This document shows, in pieces, positions 51,439 through 59,709 of a stretch of DNA of 64,000 bases. Source of the DNA: Pseudomonas monsensis (GTDB lineage: Bacteria; Pseudomonadota; Gammaproteobacteria; Pseudomonadales; Pseudomonadaceae); the NCBI RefSeq assembly GCF_014268495.2, contig NZ_CP077087.1, positions 1,677,501-1,741,500 on the forward strand, read 5' to 3'. A program made the position numbers and the translations under genes. A model generated the notes under the pieces. The model did no database searches. It was not told the DNA's origin and saw nothing but the letters and a program-made list of their open reading frames with translations. Each line of letters starts with the position of its first letter. Within the stretch, counting starts at the first letter, position 1.

Positions 51439-52518
51439 ATGTGCAAAGGCCTGTCGCTGTTTCTGCTGCTGATCTGCTTCACCGTTCAAGCCGAACCATG
51501 GCCCGGCGAAGAATGGCCAATCGGCCCGAAGATCACCGGCGCGGCTGTCGAGGCCTTGGAGCGTTACGCCTTCCCGTCCCGCGATGACAGCACCCGCCAG
51601 GGCGTCCGCACCGATGCCCTGCTGATCGTCCGCGATGGCCAGATCATCTACGAACGCTACGCCGGCCCGACCACCGAACAAACCCCGCATCTGACCTGGT
51701 CGATCAGCAAAAGCCTGATGGCCACCGTCCTCGGCGTGGCGTACGGCGAAGGCCTGTTCAAACTCGAAAACCCGGCCGTGCAGTTTTACCCACCGCTGGA
51801 AAAACACCCGACGATCAAAATCGCCGACCTGCTGCACTGGGCCTCAGGCATCGACTGGCAGGAAGACTACGAGTACGCACCGCTGAAATCCTCGGTGGTG
51901 GCGATGCTCTACACCCGTGGTCATCAAGACATGGCGGCGTTCAGCGCCGATCACGCAGCCTATGCCGAACCGGGGCAGGCGTTCCGTTACTCCAGCGGCG
52001 ACAGCAACCTGCTCGCCGCCGCCTTGAAAAACATCGTCGGCGCGCAACGTTATCCGGACTACCCGTGGACGGCGTTGTTCGAACCCCTGGATATCCGCCA
52101 CGCCGTGTGGGAAACCGATGCCGCCGGCACGTTTGTCGCGTCGTCCTACGCTTATCTGACGGCGCGCGATCTGGCGCGGGTCGGTCTGTTGATGGCCCGC
52201 GATGGACGCTGGAAGGATCGGCAATTGCTGCCCAAGGATTGGGTGGCCTTCAACCGTCAACCCTTCAGCGGTTACAAGGCCCATCAGGACGAAGCCGTTC
52301 CCGGGGGCCAATGGTGGCTCAATCGCCCGGCCGATGGCGCCGCCTCGCCGTGGCCCGACGCCCCTCCCGACACCTTTGCCGCCCTCGGCCACTGGGGCCA
52401 GGCGCTGTACGTGATTCCCAGTGAAAAACTGGTGATCGTGCGCTATGGCGATGATCGTGATGGCAGTTACCGCCACAACGAATTGCTCAAACATGTGTTG
52501 AAGGCGGTGCAGCCATGA
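51439..52518 (+). CDS. Serine hydrolase of the class C beta-lactamase family, exported
   Basis: 359 residues with a signal peptide to about 18 (LLICFTVQA, then EPWPGEEW). The nucleophile motif SISK (S near 89) and the second-box Tyr in YSSGDSN near 184 are present, and the third-box position reads HWGQ rather than KTG. These place it in the penicillin-binding-protein/AmpC-like serine hydrolases of unknown substrate (EstB or peptidase type), not a clear antibiotic resistance enzyme. The stop overlaps the next gene by 4 bp. Confidence 0.88.
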   Translation: MCKGLSLFLLLICFTVQAEPWPGEEWPIGPKITGAAVEALERYAFPSRDDSTRQGVRTDALLIVRDGQIIYERYAGPTTEQTPHLTWSISKSLMATVLGVAYGEGLFKLENPAVQFYPPLEKHPTIKIADLLHWASGIDWQEDYEYAPLKSSVVAMLYTRGHQDMAAFSADHAAYAEPGQAFRYSSGDSNLLAAALKNIVGAQRYPDYPWTALFEPLDIRHAVWETDAAGTFVASSYAYLTARDLARVGLLMARDGRWKDRQLLPKDWVAFNRQPFSGYKAHQDEAVPGGQWWLNRPADGAASPWPDAPPDTFAALGHWGQALYVIPSEKLVIVRYGDDRDGSYRHNELLKHVLKAVQP

Positions 52519-52811
52519 AGCGCTTGTTTGTGGTGCTGCTGATCGTGTTGCTTGGGTGGATCGGCTACGAGCGTGAAAATCTATGGGCGTTCCCGGACAT
52601 CATCAGCGCCTACACCGCCAAGGAATATTGTTCGTGCCGTTATGTGATGAACAACGACGTCGGGTATTGCCGTGGCTATGTGAAACAGTGGCTGCCGACC
52701 CGCCACTTTACCGATGACGCCGCCAGCAAAACCATCACCGTCAGCGGCCTGGGTCGCAGCAACAGCGCCCGCTGGCAGGGCGAGCGCCAGGGCTGTCGCC
52801 TCGATCCCTGA
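52515..52811 (+). CDS. Small Cys-containing membrane or exported protein paired with the hydrolase
   Basis: 98 residues. An N-terminal hydrophobic segment (RLFVVLLIVLLGWIGY, 3-18) acts as signal or anchor. The remainder carries four Cys: AKEYCSCRYVMNNDVGYCRGY and a final GERQGCRLDP. It starts inside the stop of the hydrolase, so the two are translationally coupled. No domain is recognised. The CxC near a conserved aromatic block suggests disulphides or metal, but its role is unknown. Confidence 0.75.
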   Translation: MKRLFVVLLIVLLGWIGYERENLWAFPDIISAYTAKEYCSCRYVMNNDVGYCRGYVKQWLPTRHFTDDAASKTITVSGLGRSNSARWQGERQGCRLDP

Positions 52812-52840
52812 AACCCTCGATCCGCCAGACAGTAGATAAC

Positions 52841-52935
52841 CCTGTGGGAGCAGGCTTGCCAGCGATGACGGTGTTTCAGTCAACAGAGATATAGCCTGCC
52901 CTGGCGCTATCGCTGGCAAGCCAGCTCCCACAGGG
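52841..52935. repeat. REP doublet
   Basis: CCTGTGGGAGCAGGCTTGCC then, inverse, ATCGCTGGCAAGCCAGCTCC. The first arm has CAGG in place of CTGG. Confidence 0.9.
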
Positions 52936-53029
52936 ATTTTCACCAATCGTTAGATTTGCTGCGATCAGTTTGCAATAACTGCGTGGGCGGTTAAGGTTCG
53001 TGCAGGTTTATTGCCCCCACGAGTCTTCA

Positions 53030-53620
53030 ATGTTCAACCGCCCCCTCATTGCAACCGTGTCCAGCCTGTTGCTGGCCGCCGCCGCGTTGCCGGCGCAGGC
53101 CAATTGGTACCTGGATGGCGAGTCGTCGCGGCTCTCGTTCGTCAGCACGAAAAACGCCAACGTCTCCGAAGTGCAGCGCTTTCTGGTGTTGCACGGCAAG
53201 GTCGATCCGGATGGCCGCGCCGAAGTCGAAGTCGAGCTGGACTCGATCAACAGCGGCGTCCCGCTGCGTGATGAACGCATGCGCAAAGAGTTGTTCCAGA
53301 TTGAGCAATTCCCCGAAGCGACCATCACCACCCAGATCGACCTGCGGCCGATCAACGATCTGGCCCCCGGCGCGCAGCTGGAGTTGCGCTTGCCGCTGAC
53401 CGTCAACCTGCACGGCAAACAACACGAATATCCCGCCGAACTGCTGGCAACGCGTCTCGATGACCGCCGGTTTCAAGTGGTCACGCTGGAGCCCTTGGTG
53501 ATCAACGCCGAGGATTTCGATCTGGCGCCGGGGCTGGAGTCCTTGCGCAAACTGGCCGACCTGTCAGCCATCAGTCTGTCAGTGCCGGTGGGTGCGGTGC
53601 TGATCTTCACGGCGCGCTGA
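53030..53620 (+). CDS. YceI-family periplasmic lipid-binding protein
   Basis: 196 residues from the ATG at 53030. A signal peptide ends near 23 (AALPAQA, then NWYLDGESSRLSFVSTKN). The YceI lipocalin-like barrel pattern follows: strands with VEVELDSINSGVPLRDERMRKELFQIEQFPEATITTQIDL and a late EYPAELLATRLDD. The family binds polyprenyl or quinone lipids. One base separates its stop from the cardiolipin synthase-like gene, so both are probably made together. Confidence 0.92.
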   Translation: MFNRPLIATVSSLLLAAAALPAQANWYLDGESSRLSFVSTKNANVSEVQRFLVLHGKVDPDGRAEVEVELDSINSGVPLRDERMRKELFQIEQFPEATITTQIDLRPINDLAPGAQLELRLPLTVNLHGKQHEYPAELLATRLDDRRFQVVTLEPLVINAEDFDLAPGLESLRKLADLSAISLSVPVGAVLIFTAR

Positions 53621-53621
53621 C

Positions 53622-54779
53622 ATGCGCGGTGGGGTGTTTCCGTGGCGTGACGGCAACCGGTTCGAGTTGTTGATCGACGGCCCGCAATTTTTCCCGCGCA
53701 TGCTCGAGCAGATTGCCGGCGCTCAGGAGCAGATCGAGCTTGAGTTGTATCTGGTCGAGGCCGGCGCCTGTGCCGAAACCATCGTGCAAGCCCTGGTGCT
53801 GGCGGCCGAGCGCGGGGTGCGCGTGCGGTGCCTGTTCGATGATTACGGCAGCCTCGCGTTTACCCTGCATCTGCGTCAGCGCCTGATCCAGGCCGGCGTC
53901 GAGCTGCGTTTCTACAATCGCCTGAACTGGCGGCGCTGGGTCGGCAATTTCTACCGCGATCATCGCAAGCTGTTGCTGGTCGATCAGCGTCTGGCAGTGG
54001 TGGGGGGGACCGGTGTCACCGATGAATTCTGGACGCCGGGCCACGCCACCAGTGAATGGCATGAGGTGATGGTGGAAATCAGCGGCCCGCTGGTGATTGA
54101 CTGGCAATTACTGTTCGACCGCCAATGGATCGCCAACCGCTATCGCCGCGCCTGGCGACCGGCCGCGCATTTCGGTCTGCCGCGTTTGCCACGAGTACCG
54201 GACAAGGGCGAGGGCATGGGCCGCGTAGCGTATGCCGACGCCCGCCAGCATCGCGACATTCTGCAATCACTGTTCCGCGCCTTGAACAGCGGACAGCAAC
54301 GCATCTGGATGGCCACGCCGTACTTCCTGCCCACCTGGAAAATTCGCCGCTCCCTGCGCAAAGCGGCCGCGCGTGGCGTCGATGTGCGCCTGCTGCTGAC
54401 CGGCCCGCGCACCGATCACCCCTCGGTGCGCTACGCCGGGCATCGCTACTACCCGCGACTGCTCAAGGCCGGGGTGCAGATCTTTGAATACCAGCCGTGC
54501 TTTCTGCATTTGAAAATGGTGCTGGTGGACGATTGGGTGAGCATCGGCTCATGCAACTTCGATCACTGGAATTTACGCTTCAATCTGGAGGCGAACCTGG
54601 AAGCGCTGGATCCGGCGTTGACGGCAGCAGTGCAGGCGAGTTTCGTGAAGGACTTCGGGCTGAGCCAGCAGGTGAGTCTGGAAGAATGGCAGCGCCGACC
54701 GTTGTGGCGGCGGGTGAAGCAGCGGGTGTGGGGATGGGTGGATCGGGTGGTGGTCAATATCCTCGATAGACGCGGCTAG
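53622..54779 (+). CDS. clsB: Phospholipase D-type cardiolipin synthase (ClsB-like)
   Basis: 385 residues. Two HKD motifs: HRKLLLVDQRLAVVGGTGVTDE near 111 and HLKMVLVDDWVSIGSCNFD near 295, which together form the PLD active site. There is no N-terminal membrane anchor, as in ClsB rather than ClsA. It makes cardiolipin or a related bisphosphatidyl lipid. It sits 2 bp after a YceI-type lipid-binding gene. A compact REP hairpin follows the stop. Confidence 0.9.
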   Translation: MRGGVFPWRDGNRFELLIDGPQFFPRMLEQIAGAQEQIELELYLVEAGACAETIVQALVLAAERGVRVRCLFDDYGSLAFTLHLRQRLIQAGVELRFYNRLNWRRWVGNFYRDHRKLLLVDQRLAVVGGTGVTDEFWTPGHATSEWHEVMVEISGPLVIDWQLLFDRQWIANRYRRAWRPAAHFGLPRLPRVPDKGEGMGRVAYADARQHRDILQSLFRALNSGQQRIWMATPYFLPTWKIRRSLRKAAARGVDVRLLLTGPRTDHPSVRYAGHRYYPRLLKAGVQIFEYQPCFLHLKMVLVDDWVSIGSCNFDHWNLRFNLEANLEALDPALTAAVQASFVKDFGLSQQVSLEEWQRRPLWRRVKQRVWGWVDRVVVNILDRRG

Positions 54780-54797
54780 TTGCAACACCCCAAAACA

Positions 54798-54827
54798 CTG
54801 TGGGAGCTGGCAAGCCAGCTCCCACAG
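54798..54827. repeat. Single compact REP hairpin between clsB and bglX
   Basis: CTGTGGGAGCTGG-CAAG-CCAGCTCCCACAG, a perfect 13-bp stem. The two halves of the usual doublet are fused head to head. It may serve as a bidirectional terminator for the convergent genes. Confidence 0.85.
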
Positions 54828-54849
54828 GTTTTGTGTGTAGCTTCAGTTC

Positions 54850-57141
54850 TTACAGCAATTCGAAGCTCTGCTGCGTCACGTCCTGGGAATCCAGGCCGAT
54901 CTGCACGTTGAACTTGCCAGGCTCGGCCGCGTATTTGAGCTGGGCGTTGTAAAACTTCAGGTCATCCTCGGTGATGGTGAAGTGCACGACTTTCTGTTCG
55001 CCGGCCTTGAGCATGATTTTCTGGAAGTTCTTCAGTTCTTTCACCGGGCGGATCATCGAACCGGTGACGTCCTGAATGTACAGCTGCACCACGGTTTCGC
55101 CGTCACGTTTGCCGGTGTTCTTCAGCGTGACGCTGGCGTCGAGCTTGCCGGTGGCGTTCAGGGTTGTCGACGACAGCGCCATGTCGCTCAGGGCGAAGCT
55201 GGTGTAGCTCAGCCCGTAACCGAACGGGAACAGCGGACCTGTGGTGTCATCGAAATACTGCGAGGTGTAGTTGCCCGGTTTGCCCGGTGTGAATGGCCGG
55301 CCAATGCTCAGGTGGTTGTAATAGGTCGGAATCTGGCCTACGGAGCGCGGGAAGGTCACCGGCAGTTTGCCCGACGGGTTGTAGTCGCCGAACAGCACGT
55401 CAGCGATGGCGTTGCCGCCCTCGGTGCCACTGAACCAGGTTTCCAGAATCGCGTCAGCCGACTGGTTCTCTTCGAGGATGGTCAGCGGCCGGCCGTTCAT
55501 CAATACCAGCACCAGCGGCTTGCCGGTGGCTTTCAGTGCGCGGATCAGCTCGCGCTGGTTCTGCGGGATGTTCAGGTCGGTACGGCTCGAGGATTCGTGG
55601 GACATGCCACGGGACTCGCCCACCGCTGCGACGATCACGTCAGCGTCCTTGGCGGCTTTCACCGCTTCGTCGATCAGTACGTTGGCCGGACGCGGGTCAT
55701 CGACCACTTCCGGCGCGTCGAAGTTGAGGAAGTTCAGGTAGTCCAGGACCTTCTTGTCGCTGGTGATGTTGGCGCCACGGGCGTAGATCAGGTTCGCCTT
55801 GTCGCCGATCACCGAACTCATGCCGTCGAACAGGGTCACCGACTGCGCAGGGCGCCCGGCGGCAGCCCAACTGCCCATCATGTCGATCGGCGCCTTGGCC
55901 AGCGGGCCGACCAGGGCGACTTTCGCGTCTTTCTTCAGCGGCAGGGTGTCGTTCTGGTTCTTCAGCAGCACCAGACTGCGGCGCGCCACGTCACGGGCCT
56001 CGGCGCGGTGCAGGCGGCTGTCGGCGTAGGTGTCGGCCGGATCATCTTCAGCCTTGCCGATGCGCAGGTACGGGTCTTTGAACAGGCCCATGTCGTACTT
56101 GGCGGCGAGCACTTCGCGCACCGCGTTGTCGATGTCTTTCTGTTCGATGTCGCCAGACTTGAGCAGCCCCGGCAGCTCTTTGCCGTACAGGGTGTCGTTC
56201 ATGCTCATGTCGATGCCGGCCTTGATCGCCAGCTTCGCCGCTTCACGACCGTCGCGTGCCACGCCGTGCTTGATCAGTTCGAAGATCGCGCCGTGGTCGC
56301 TGACCGCCAGGCCCTTGAAGCCCCAGTCCTTGCGCAGCAGATCGTTCATCAGCCAGGTGTTGGCCGTGGCCGGGATGCCGTTGATCGAGTTCAGCGCCAC
56401 CATCACACCGCCAGCGCCGGCATCAATCGCGGCGCGGTACGGTGGCAGGTAGTCCTGGTACATCTTCACCGGGCTCATGTCGACGGTGTTGTAGTCGCGA
56501 CCACCCTCGACCGCACCGTACAGGGCGAAGTGCTTGACGCTGGCCATGATGCTGTCGGCGGCGCTCGGGGTGTCGCCCTGATAGGCCTTGACCATGACTT
56601 TGGCGATGCGCGAGGTCAGGTAAGTGTCTTCACCGAAACCTTCGGAGCTGCGGCCCCAACGTGGGTCACGGGAGATATCGACCATCGGCGCGAAGGTGAT
56701 GTCGAGGCTGTCGGACGCAGCTTCCCTGGCGGCAACGCGCCCGGACTGGCCGATGGCGTCCATGTCCCAGCTCGAGGCGAGGGCCAGTGGAATCGGGAAA
56801 ATCGTACGGTGGCCGTGGATCACGTCGTACGCAAAAAACATCGGAATCTTCAGGCGACTGCGCATCGCCGCGTCCTGCATCGGACGGTTTTCCGGGCGGG
56901 TGATCGAGTTGAACGTACCGCCGATGTTGCCGGCGGCGATCTCTTTGCGGATCAGCTCGCGAGGCATCTCCGGGCCGATGCTGATCAGGCGTAACTGGCC
57001 GATCTTCTCGTCGAGGGTCATTTGCTTCATCAGGTTGCTGATGAACGCGTCCTTGTTTTCCAGGGGTACCGGGGTCGTGGCGGCCAATACTTGATGACTG
57101 GCCAGGCTGACGAACAGACCCAGCAAACACAGCTTCTTCAT
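54850..57141 (-). CDS. bglX: Periplasmic beta-glucosidase BglX (GH3)
   Basis: 763 residues with a signal peptide to about 20 (LASHQVLAATTPVPL). GH3 fold: N-terminal barrel with LTFAPMVDISRDPRWGRSSEGFGEDTYL, nucleophile Asp in GLAVSDHGAIFEL near 282, then the C-terminal sandwich and fibronectin-III-like end (VTLKNTGKRDGETVVQLYIQD). Hydrolyses beta-glucosides, typically cell-wall or osmoregulated periplasmic glucans. Monocistronic. Confidence 0.95.
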   Translation of the reverse strand: MKKLCLLGLFVSLASHQVLAATTPVPLENKDAFISNLMKQMTLDEKIGQLRLISIGPEMPRELIRKEIAAGNIGGTFNSITRPENRPMQDAAMRSRLKIPMFFAYDVIHGHRTIFPIPLALASSWDMDAIGQSGRVAAREAASDSLDITFAPMVDISRDPRWGRSSEGFGEDTYLTSRIAKVMVKAYQGDTPSAADSIMASVKHFALYGAVEGGRDYNTVDMSPVKMYQDYLPPYRAAIDAGAGGVMVALNSINGIPATANTWLMNDLLRKDWGFKGLAVSDHGAIFELIKHGVARDGREAAKLAIKAGIDMSMNDTLYGKELPGLLKSGDIEQKDIDNAVREVLAAKYDMGLFKDPYLRIGKAEDDPADTYADSRLHRAEARDVARRSLVLLKNQNDTLPLKKDAKVALVGPLAKAPIDMMGSWAAAGRPAQSVTLFDGMSSVIGDKANLIYARGANITSDKKVLDYLNFLNFDAPEVVDDPRPANVLIDEAVKAAKDADVIVAAVGESRGMSHESSSRTDLNIPQNQRELIRALKATGKPLVLVLMNGRPLTILEENQSADAILETWFSGTEGGNAIADVLFGDYNPSGKLPVTFPRSVGQIPTYYNHLSIGRPFTPGKPGNYTSQYFDDTTGPLFPFGYGLSYTSFALSDMALSSTTLNATGKLDASVTLKNTGKRDGETVVQLYIQDVTGSMIRPVKELKNFQKIMLKAGEQKVVHFTITEDDLKFYNAQLKYAAEPGKFNVQIGLDSQDVTQQSFELL

Positions 57142-57400
57142 GAATGTTTTTCTCTAGGGCCCAAACGGCAATGCAATGCCGGCCAGCCAAAATTTAGGGA
57201 GCGACTATTGTTGTTCGGGTGCAGGCTCGAAAAGTCAGAGCCGGAAAACGGCAGCCGACGGTTGGCAGCGTGAGCGCGCAGGGCACTTTTTAGCCCATTG
57301 GCCCGTCGCAATCCAGTGGCGCGGCCGATTATGCCCCAACAGCCGGCGAGAATGTTTCGCGCTCGGTTTTAAATGAAATGTGCCAGGGAGCATCATTTTG

Positions 57401-58009
57401 ATGAATGTCAGTCCGATCTACCGTTCGCGTTTGCAAGTTGTCACGTTACTGATATTGGCAACGCTGCTGACTGCGTGCGGCATCAACAATATTCCGACCC
57501 TCGACGAACAGGCCAAGGCCGCCTGGGGCCAGGTGCAGAACCAGTATCAGCGTCGCGCGGACCTGATTCCCAACCTGGTGGAAACCGTGAAGGGTTACGC
57601 CAAGCATGAAGAGGCAACCCTGACAGCGGTCGTCGAAGCCCGGGCCAAGGCGACGTCGATCCAGGTCGATGCCAGCACCCTCGACAATCCTGAGAAACTC
57701 AAGCAGTACCAGCAGGCGCAGGATCAACTGAGCGGCGCGTTGAGTCGCTTGATGGTGGTCTCCGAGCGTTATCCGGACCTGAAAGCCAACCAGAACTTCC
57801 TCGCCTTGCAATCGCAACTCGAAGGCACGGAAAACCGTATTGCCGTGGCGCGGCGCGATTTCATTCTGGCGGTGCAGAAGTACAACACCGAGATCCGCAC
57901 GTTTCCCGGTCGCCTCTGGCACAGCGTGATGTACAGCGATCTGCCGATTCGCGAAACCTTCGAAGCCACGACCCCCGGTGCGGAAAAGGCCCCGGAAGTG
58001 AAGTTCTGA
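57401..58009 (+). CDS. LemA-family lipoprotein
   Basis: 202 residues from the ATG at 57401 (an ATG 21 bp up adds MPGSIIL and is less likely). Lipobox LLTACGINN puts the lipid Cys near 26. The LemA helical body follows: DEQAKAAWGQVQNQYQRRADLIPNLVETVKGYAKHEE and YPDLKANQNFLALQSQLEGTENRIAVARRDF, which are the conserved family blocks. It leads a trio with two TPM-domain genes, a widespread but poorly understood envelope module. Confidence 0.94.
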   Translation: MNVSPIYRSRLQVVTLLILATLLTACGINNIPTLDEQAKAAWGQVQNQYQRRADLIPNLVETVKGYAKHEEATLTAVVEARAKATSIQVDASTLDNPEKLKQYQQAQDQLSGALSRLMVVSERYPDLKANQNFLALQSQLEGTENRIAVARRDFILAVQKYNTEIRTFPGRLWHSVMYSDLPIRETFEATTPGAEKAPEVKF

Positions 58010-58022
58010 CCCGAGGTTATTC

Positions 58023-58775
58023 ATGCGTGTGTTGAAGATAGGCCTGGTGCTGATCCTGTGGCTGTTCGCCGTCAGCGCCCGGGCCGAGTTGACGTTCCCG
58101 GCGCTGAGCGGACGCGTGGTCGACGAAGCGCAAATGATCGAGCCGTCGGTGCGTGCGCAACTGAGCCAGCAATTGCAGGCGCACGAGCAGACGACCGGCG
58201 AGCAACTGGTGGTGGTCACGGTGCCGGACCTGCAAGGCACCACCATCGAGGATTACGGCGTGCAACTGGGCCGGCACTGGGGCATCGGCCAGAAGGACAA
58301 GAACAACGGCGCGCTGCTGATCGTCGCCCGGGACGAGCGCAAGTTGCGCATCGAAGTCGGTTACGGGCTGGAGGATCGCCTGACGGACGCCCAGACATCG
58401 GTGATCATCCACCAGGTCATCACTCCGGCGTTCAAGGCCGGCAATTTCAGCAAGGGCATCAGCGACGGCGTGGCGGCGATGCTGGTGGTGCTCGGCGGTA
58501 ATCCGCTGGACGAGCCGTCGACGGTGTATGAGTCGAGCGGTGATCCGCAAAACGATTTTGTCTCGCGCCATCCGCTGTTGTTCGTTTTTCTGGTGATGTT
58601 GTTCATCCTGACGGTGTTTGTCTGCCAGATGCTCGGTATCCTTCCCGCCGGCCGTGGCGGCTCCGGTGGCGGGGGCGGCTTCGGCGGCGGTGGATTTGGT
58701 GGCGGCGGCGGAGGCGGGGGCTTCAGCGGCGGCGGGGGCAGTTTCGGCGGCGGCGGTTCGTCCGGCGGCTGGTGA
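58023..58775 (+). CDS. TPM-domain membrane protein with Gly-rich tail
   Basis: 250 residues. Signal peptide to about 21, TPM domain (LTFPALSGRVVDEAQMIEPSVRAQLSQQLQAHEQTTGEQLVVVTVPDLQGTTIEDYG) to about 160, a membrane helix (FVFLVMLFILTVFVCQMLGIL) near 182-205, and a long Gly-rich tail GGFGGGGFGGGG ending SSGGW. This is the YgcG/TPM_phosphatase form that accompanies LemA. It starts 13 bp after the LemA stop. Confidence 0.93.
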   Translation: MRVLKIGLVLILWLFAVSARAELTFPALSGRVVDEAQMIEPSVRAQLSQQLQAHEQTTGEQLVVVTVPDLQGTTIEDYGVQLGRHWGIGQKDKNNGALLIVARDERKLRIEVGYGLEDRLTDAQTSVIIHQVITPAFKAGNFSKGISDGVAAMLVVLGGNPLDEPSTVYESSGDPQNDFVSRHPLLFVFLVMLFILTVFVCQMLGILPAGRGGSGGGGGFGGGGFGGGGGGGGFSGGGGSFGGGGSSGGW

Positions 58776-58807
58776 CATTAAAAGAATAATGAGCAGGCAC
58801 TTTCGAC

Positions 58808-59425
58808 ATGGCATTACTGACTGAACACGAACAGCGCAAAGTCGCCGAGGCGATCGCCCGGGTCGAACGCGACACTGACGCCGAACTGGTGACGGTGCTG
58901 GCAGCCCGCGCCGACGACTATGCGTACATCCCGTTGCTGTGGGCCAGTCTGCTGGCGTTGCTGGTGCCAGGCATCGTCCACTACCTGACGGGCTGGTTGA
59001 CCATGCGCAGTCTGTTACTGGTGCAGTGGGGGCTGTTCATTGTCCTGTGCCTGCTGTTTCGCCTGCCGAAAGTCACCACTCACCTAGTCCCGCGCCGCGT
59101 GCGCCACTGGCGTGCATCGAACCTGGCGCGGCGGCAATTTCTCGAACAGAACCTGCACCACACCGTCGGCAGCACCGGGATGCTGATCTTTGTCTGCGAG
59201 GCCGAGCGTTACGTGGAGATTCTGGTGGACGAGGGCATTTCCCGGCGGCTGGACAACAAGAGCTGGGATTTGATTGTTGCGGCGTTTACCGAGCAGGTCA
59301 GGCAAGGGCGCACGCTGGAGGGGTTTGTCACCTGTATCGAAGCGTGTGGGGAATTGCTGAAAGTGCATGTGCCGGTGACGCAGGTGAGGAATGAGTTGCC
59401 GAATCGGTTGATTGTGCTGGGGTGA
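58808..59425 (+). CDS. Second TPM-domain membrane protein
   Basis: 205 residues. Two hydrophobic segments (LLWASLLALLVPGIVHYL and LLLVQWGLFIVLCLLF, near 43-80) interrupt a TPM-like domain whose N-terminal part is LTEHEQRKVAEAIARVERDTDAELVTVLAARADDY and whose C-terminal part is TGMLIFVCEAERYVEILVDEGISRRLD. It is shorter than the preceding paralogue and has no Gly-rich tail. Third gene of the LemA-TPM-TPM set. Confidence 0.9.
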   Translation: MALLTEHEQRKVAEAIARVERDTDAELVTVLAARADDYAYIPLLWASLLALLVPGIVHYLTGWLTMRSLLLVQWGLFIVLCLLFRLPKVTTHLVPRRVRHWRASNLARRQFLEQNLHHTVGSTGMLIFVCEAERYVEILVDEGISRRLDNKSWDLIVAAFTEQVRQGRTLEGFVTCIEACGELLKVHVPVTQVRNELPNRLIVLG

Positions 59426-59430
59426 GACAA

Positions 59431-59608
59431 ACCCTCACCCCAGCCCTCTCCCGGAGGGAGAGGGGGCCGACCGAGGTGTCTTGCGCTCGACATCGACCTG
59501 AAAAACCGTGTGGATTATGGATTCAAGGCAAATCGTTCAAGTCGGTGTATCTCGTCAATATCCCCCAATCAGTCCCCTCTACCTCTGGGAGAGGGCTAGG
59601 GTGAGGGC
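59431..59608. repeat. CCCTCTCCC-type dispersed repeat, copy 3
   Basis: Begins ACCCTCACCCCAGCCCTCTC and ends GGGAGAGGGCTAGGGTGAGG. The outer arms form an inverted repeat around an unrelated middle of about 120 bp. Confidence 0.8.
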
Positions 59609-59709
59609 CGCTTTAACCAACCGTTCGGCAAATAAGAGCGTGTCCCCAATCCCCATCCCCCCTAAAATACCTGCCATTCCCGATTTCGCCCGTCCGAGGC
59701 CGCTTTTTC

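Noticed and set aside
51439..52518. AmpC-type beta-lactamase (antibiotic resistance)
   Set aside because: SxxK is present, but the third motif is HWGQ rather than KTG and the body is unlike AmpC, so only a general serine hydrolase is called.
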